From positions 1 through 53,674 of the forward strand of contig JAFUKH010000026.1 in NCBI GenBank assembly GCA_017467845.1: DNA of 53,674 nt, in the 5' to 3' direction. Shown here piece by piece: positions 51,635-53,674 of this stretch (position 1 is its first letter; every line of letters begins with the position of its first letter). The stretch comes from Lachnospiraceae bacterium (lineage in GTDB: Bacteria; Bacillota; Clostridia; Lachnospirales; Lachnospiraceae). The position numbers and the translations under genes are program-made. Under the pieces are notes generated by a model, which was given only the letters and a program-made list of their open reading frames with translations, made no database searches and was not told the origin of the DNA.

Positions 51635-53089
51635 ATGGAAAGAGAATTATTGAATCAGTCCAAAGCACCCATACACGAGGCGCTTGAGCGCTTCAGGCAT
51701 ATGCGTGTGGTGCCCTTTGATGTGCCGGGACATAAAAGGGGAAGGGGGAATCCGGAGCTGGCAAAGTTCTTAGGAGAGCAGTGTGTCGGCGTAGACGTGA
51801 ATAGTATGAAGCCGCTGGATAATCTGTGCCATCCTGTATCTGTAATCCGTGAGGCAGAGGAGCTTGCAGCGGAGGCTTTTGGTGCAGCACATGCTTTTTT
51901 GATGGTAGGGGGGACCACAAGCGCAGTGCAGAGTATGGTGTTGTCCGCTTGCAAGCGTGGAGACGAAATCATCTTGCCCAGAAATGTGCATCGTAGCGTG
52001 ATTAATGCGCTGGTGCTTTGCGGAGCAGTTCCGGTGTATGTGAACCCGGAGGTGGATACCAGGCTTGGTATCGCGCTGGGAATGAAGAGGGAGCAGGTAG
52101 CCAGAGCCATTAAAGAGCATCCGAATGCTGTGGCGGTTCTGGTTAATAATCCCACATATTATGGAATTTGTTCGGATTTAAAGGCAATTGTGGAGATGGC
52201 CCATGCTGCAGGAATGTTTTGTCTTGCGGATGAGGCTCATGGAACCCACTTTTATTTTGGCGACAATTTACCGATTTCTGCCATGGCAGCAGGGGCGGAC
52301 ATGGCGGCTATATCCATGCATAAGAGCGGCGGTAGCCTGACCCAGTCCAGCTTTTTGGTGGCCGGTCCTAAGATGAATGCAGGATATATAAGGCAGATTA
52401 TTAACCTAACTCAGACTACTTCAGGTAGCTACCTTCTTATGTCAAGTTTGGATATTTCCCGTAAGAATCTGGCACTTCATGGTAAGGAGGTATTTCGCCA
52501 TGTGTGCAATATTGCAGAGTATGCCAGAAACGAGATCAATGCTATCGGTGGTTACTATGCATTCGGACAGGAACTGGTAAACGGAGATTCAGTGTATGCC
52601 TTTGACCCTACCAAGCTCAGTATTCATACTCTGGATATCGGTATGGCGGGCATCGAGGTATATGATACGCTCCGGGATGATTATGATATTCAGATTGAGT
52701 TCGGTGATCTGGGCAATGTGCTGGCGTATCTCTCCATCGGTGACCGTGCTCAGGAGGTGGAGCGTTTGGTAAGTGCTCTTGCAGAGATTCGCAGAAGATA
52801 TAAAAAGGATCCTACCGGAATGCTTTCCCAGGAGTATATTCCACCGGAGGTGGTGGCAAGTCCCCAGGAGGCATTCTATGCAGAGAAAGTCAGTCTTCCT
52901 ATTGAGGAAACAGAGGGAAAAATATGTAGTGAATTTGTAATGTGCTACCCTCCTGGTATCCCTATTCTGGCACCGGGTGAACGTATCACTAAGGACATTT
53001 TGAAATATATAGCTTATGCAAAAGAAAAGGGGTGCAGCATGACCGGTCCGGAGGATGCGGCCATCGAGCATCTGAATGTGCTGAAATAG
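51635..53089 (+). CDS. speA: Orn/Lys/Arg decarboxylase (aminotransferase-fold class)
   Basis: 484-residue PLP enzyme of the B. subtilis SpeA/lysine decarboxylase-like group. The N-terminal region has F-D-V-P-G-H-K-R-G-R-G; the PLP lysine lies in S-M-H-K-S-G-G-S-L-T-Q-S near residue 230; D-E-A-H-G-T-H-F lies near 202. The C-terminal domain ends with Y-P-P-G-I-P-I-L-A-P-G-E. Substrate (arginine, lysine or ornithine) cannot be fixed from motifs; the following spermidine synthase gene places it in polyamine synthesis. The start at 51635 is preferred to an in-frame ATG at 51569, because the latter lies inside RNA element B and GGGGAGGAG precedes 51635. Confidence 0.88.
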   Translation: MERELLNQSKAPIHEALERFRHMRVVPFDVPGHKRGRGNPELAKFLGEQCVGVDVNSMKPLDNLCHPVSVIREAEELAAEAFGAAHAFLMVGGTTSAVQSMVLSACKRGDEIILPRNVHRSVINALVLCGAVPVYVNPEVDTRLGIALGMKREQVARAIKEHPNAVAVLVNNPTYYGICSDLKAIVEMAHAAGMFCLADEAHGTHFYFGDNLPISAMAAGADMAAISMHKSGGSLTQSSFLVAGPKMNAGYIRQIINLTQTTSGSYLLMSSLDISRKNLALHGKEVFRHVCNIAEYARNEINAIGGYYAFGQELVNGDSVYAFDPTKLSIHTLDIGMAGIEVYDTLRDDYDIQIEFGDLGNVLAYLSIGDRAQEVERLVSALAEIRRRYKKDPTGMLSQEYIPPEVVASPQEAFYAEKVSLPIEETEGKICSEFVMCYPPGIPILAPGERITKDILKYIAYAKEKGCSMTGPEDAAIEHLNVLK

Positions 53090-53099
53090 GGGGAGAAAG

Positions 53100-53674
53100 A
53101 TGGATTTTTGGTTTAGTGAAAGTCACACGCCGGATGTGAAGCTGAGCCTGAAGGTGAAAAAGCAACTGTATTCCAAGAAAAGTGATTATCAGAAAATCGA
53201 TGTGTTTGATACCCACGAGTTTGGAAAGGTGTTGTCACTGGACGGAAATATCATGCTGACAGAGCGTGATGAGTTTATTTATAACGAGATGATTACCCAT
53301 GTGCCTATGGCGGTGCATCCGGGGATTAAGAGAGTGCTGGTTATCGGTGTGGGCGACGGCGGTGTCGTGGGGGAGCTTACCAGATACGAGCGCATTAAGC
53401 GGATCGACTTGGTGGAAATGGATGAGCAGGTTGCCGAGGCCTGCAGGCAGTATTTACCTGCCAATGCAGGGAGACTGGACGATGAAAGAGTGCATATTTA
53501 TTATGAGAATGCACTGAAATATATTCGCCGCTGTGAGGAGAAATATGACCTCATCATTGTTGACTCCAATGACCCCTTCGGACCCTCGGAAGGCCTTTTT
53601 ACCAGAGAGTTTTATGGGAACTGTTACAAGGCACTGAAAAGTGACGGAATCATGGTAAATCAGCAGGGAAGTCC
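53100..53674 (+). CDS. speE: Spermidine synthase, 5' part (continues beyond the window)
   Basis: Aminopropyltransferase that joins decarboxylated SAM to putrescine (or cadaverine/agmatine in some relatives). The first 191 codons are present. Visible motifs are S-L-D-G-N-I-M-L-T-E-R-D-E-F-I-Y-N-E near residue 50, the SAM-type loop V-L-V-I-G-V-G-D-G-G-V near 80, and I-I-V-D-S-N-D-P-F-G-P near 160. ATG 53100 has GGGGGAGAAAG upstream, 10 nt after the decarboxylase stop; both form an operon. Confidence 0.93.
   Translation, partial: MDFWFSESHTPDVKLSLKVKKQLYSKKSDYQKIDVFDTHEFGKVLSLDGNIMLTERDEFIYNEMITHVPMAVHPGIKRVLVIGVGDGGVVGELTRYERIKRIDLVEMDEQVAEACRQYLPANAGRLDDERVHIYYENALKYIRRCEEKYDLIIVDSNDPFGPSEGLFTREFYGNCYKALKSDGIMVNQQGS

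Noticed and set aside
1-53674. CRISPR array, prophage or transposase genes
   Set aside because: No regularly spaced repeats, and no integrase, transposase or phage structural frames were found on either strand.

Overview
The window looks like a chromosomal segment of a Lachnospiraceae-type member of the Clostridia (Bacillota). This is an inference from low-to-moderate G+C, strong GGAGG ribosome binding sites, the gene families (HemZ, type III glutamine synthetase, DapL, ANTAR regulator, ARE-type ABC-F) and gene order. No species can be named from the sequence alone.

Layout. 1-5.7 kb: end of an MBL-fold hydrolase gene, hemZ, hisS, aspS and a 4'-phosphopantetheinyl transferase, with several structured or repeated spacer elements. 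6.0-15.0 kb: an A+T-rich accessory island. It holds a TPR regulator with two XRE-type helix-turn-helix domains, an unlisted 49-aa secreted propeptide gene on the opposite strand, a radical SAM/SPASM maturase, an unlisted 54-aa six-cysteine peptide, an ABC exporter, and a second ABC system (permease, ATPase, permease). 15.1-23.7 kb: a small membrane protein, a heterodimeric ABC exporter, a GH1 glycosidase and a MoxR/DUF58/DUF4129-type set. 23.9 kb: tRNA-Glu(CUC). 24.0-48.8 kb: a dense glutamine and nitrogen block: purF and glnN (minus), dapL, pyrG, gltB, gltD, glnA and an ANTAR antiterminator (plus), carB and carA (minus), asnB, purC, purB, purA (plus). 48.8-53.7 kb: a predicted type I toxin-antitoxin locus, an ABC-F gene behind an attenuator leader with a tiny uORF, a structured RNA of about 300 nt, an Orn/Lys/Arg decarboxylase and the start of speE.

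The most interesting region is 6.0-15.0 kb. The propeptide gene and the radical SAM operon are divergent. They share a 20-bp-arm palindrome (8098-8143) placed exactly 19 nt from a -10 hexamer on each side, and neither promoter has a recognisable -35. This fits peptide-activated (RRNPP-like) quorum sensing that drives both its own signal peptide and a radical SAM-modified cysteine-rich peptide (RiPP).

The second theme is an RNA-level glutamine regulon. Six hairpins with hexaloops of the form R-A-A-G-G-N overlap the 5' arm of terminators in front of glnN-purF, dapL, pyrG-gltBD-glnA, carAB and asnB (two copies). The stems covary between copies. This matches the antiterminator logic of the ANTAR protein encoded just after glnA, although a clear second hairpin (P1) is not visible in the leaders. 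A third theme is a pair of homologous multi-branched RNA elements directly upstream of the hemZ and decarboxylase ribosome binding sites.
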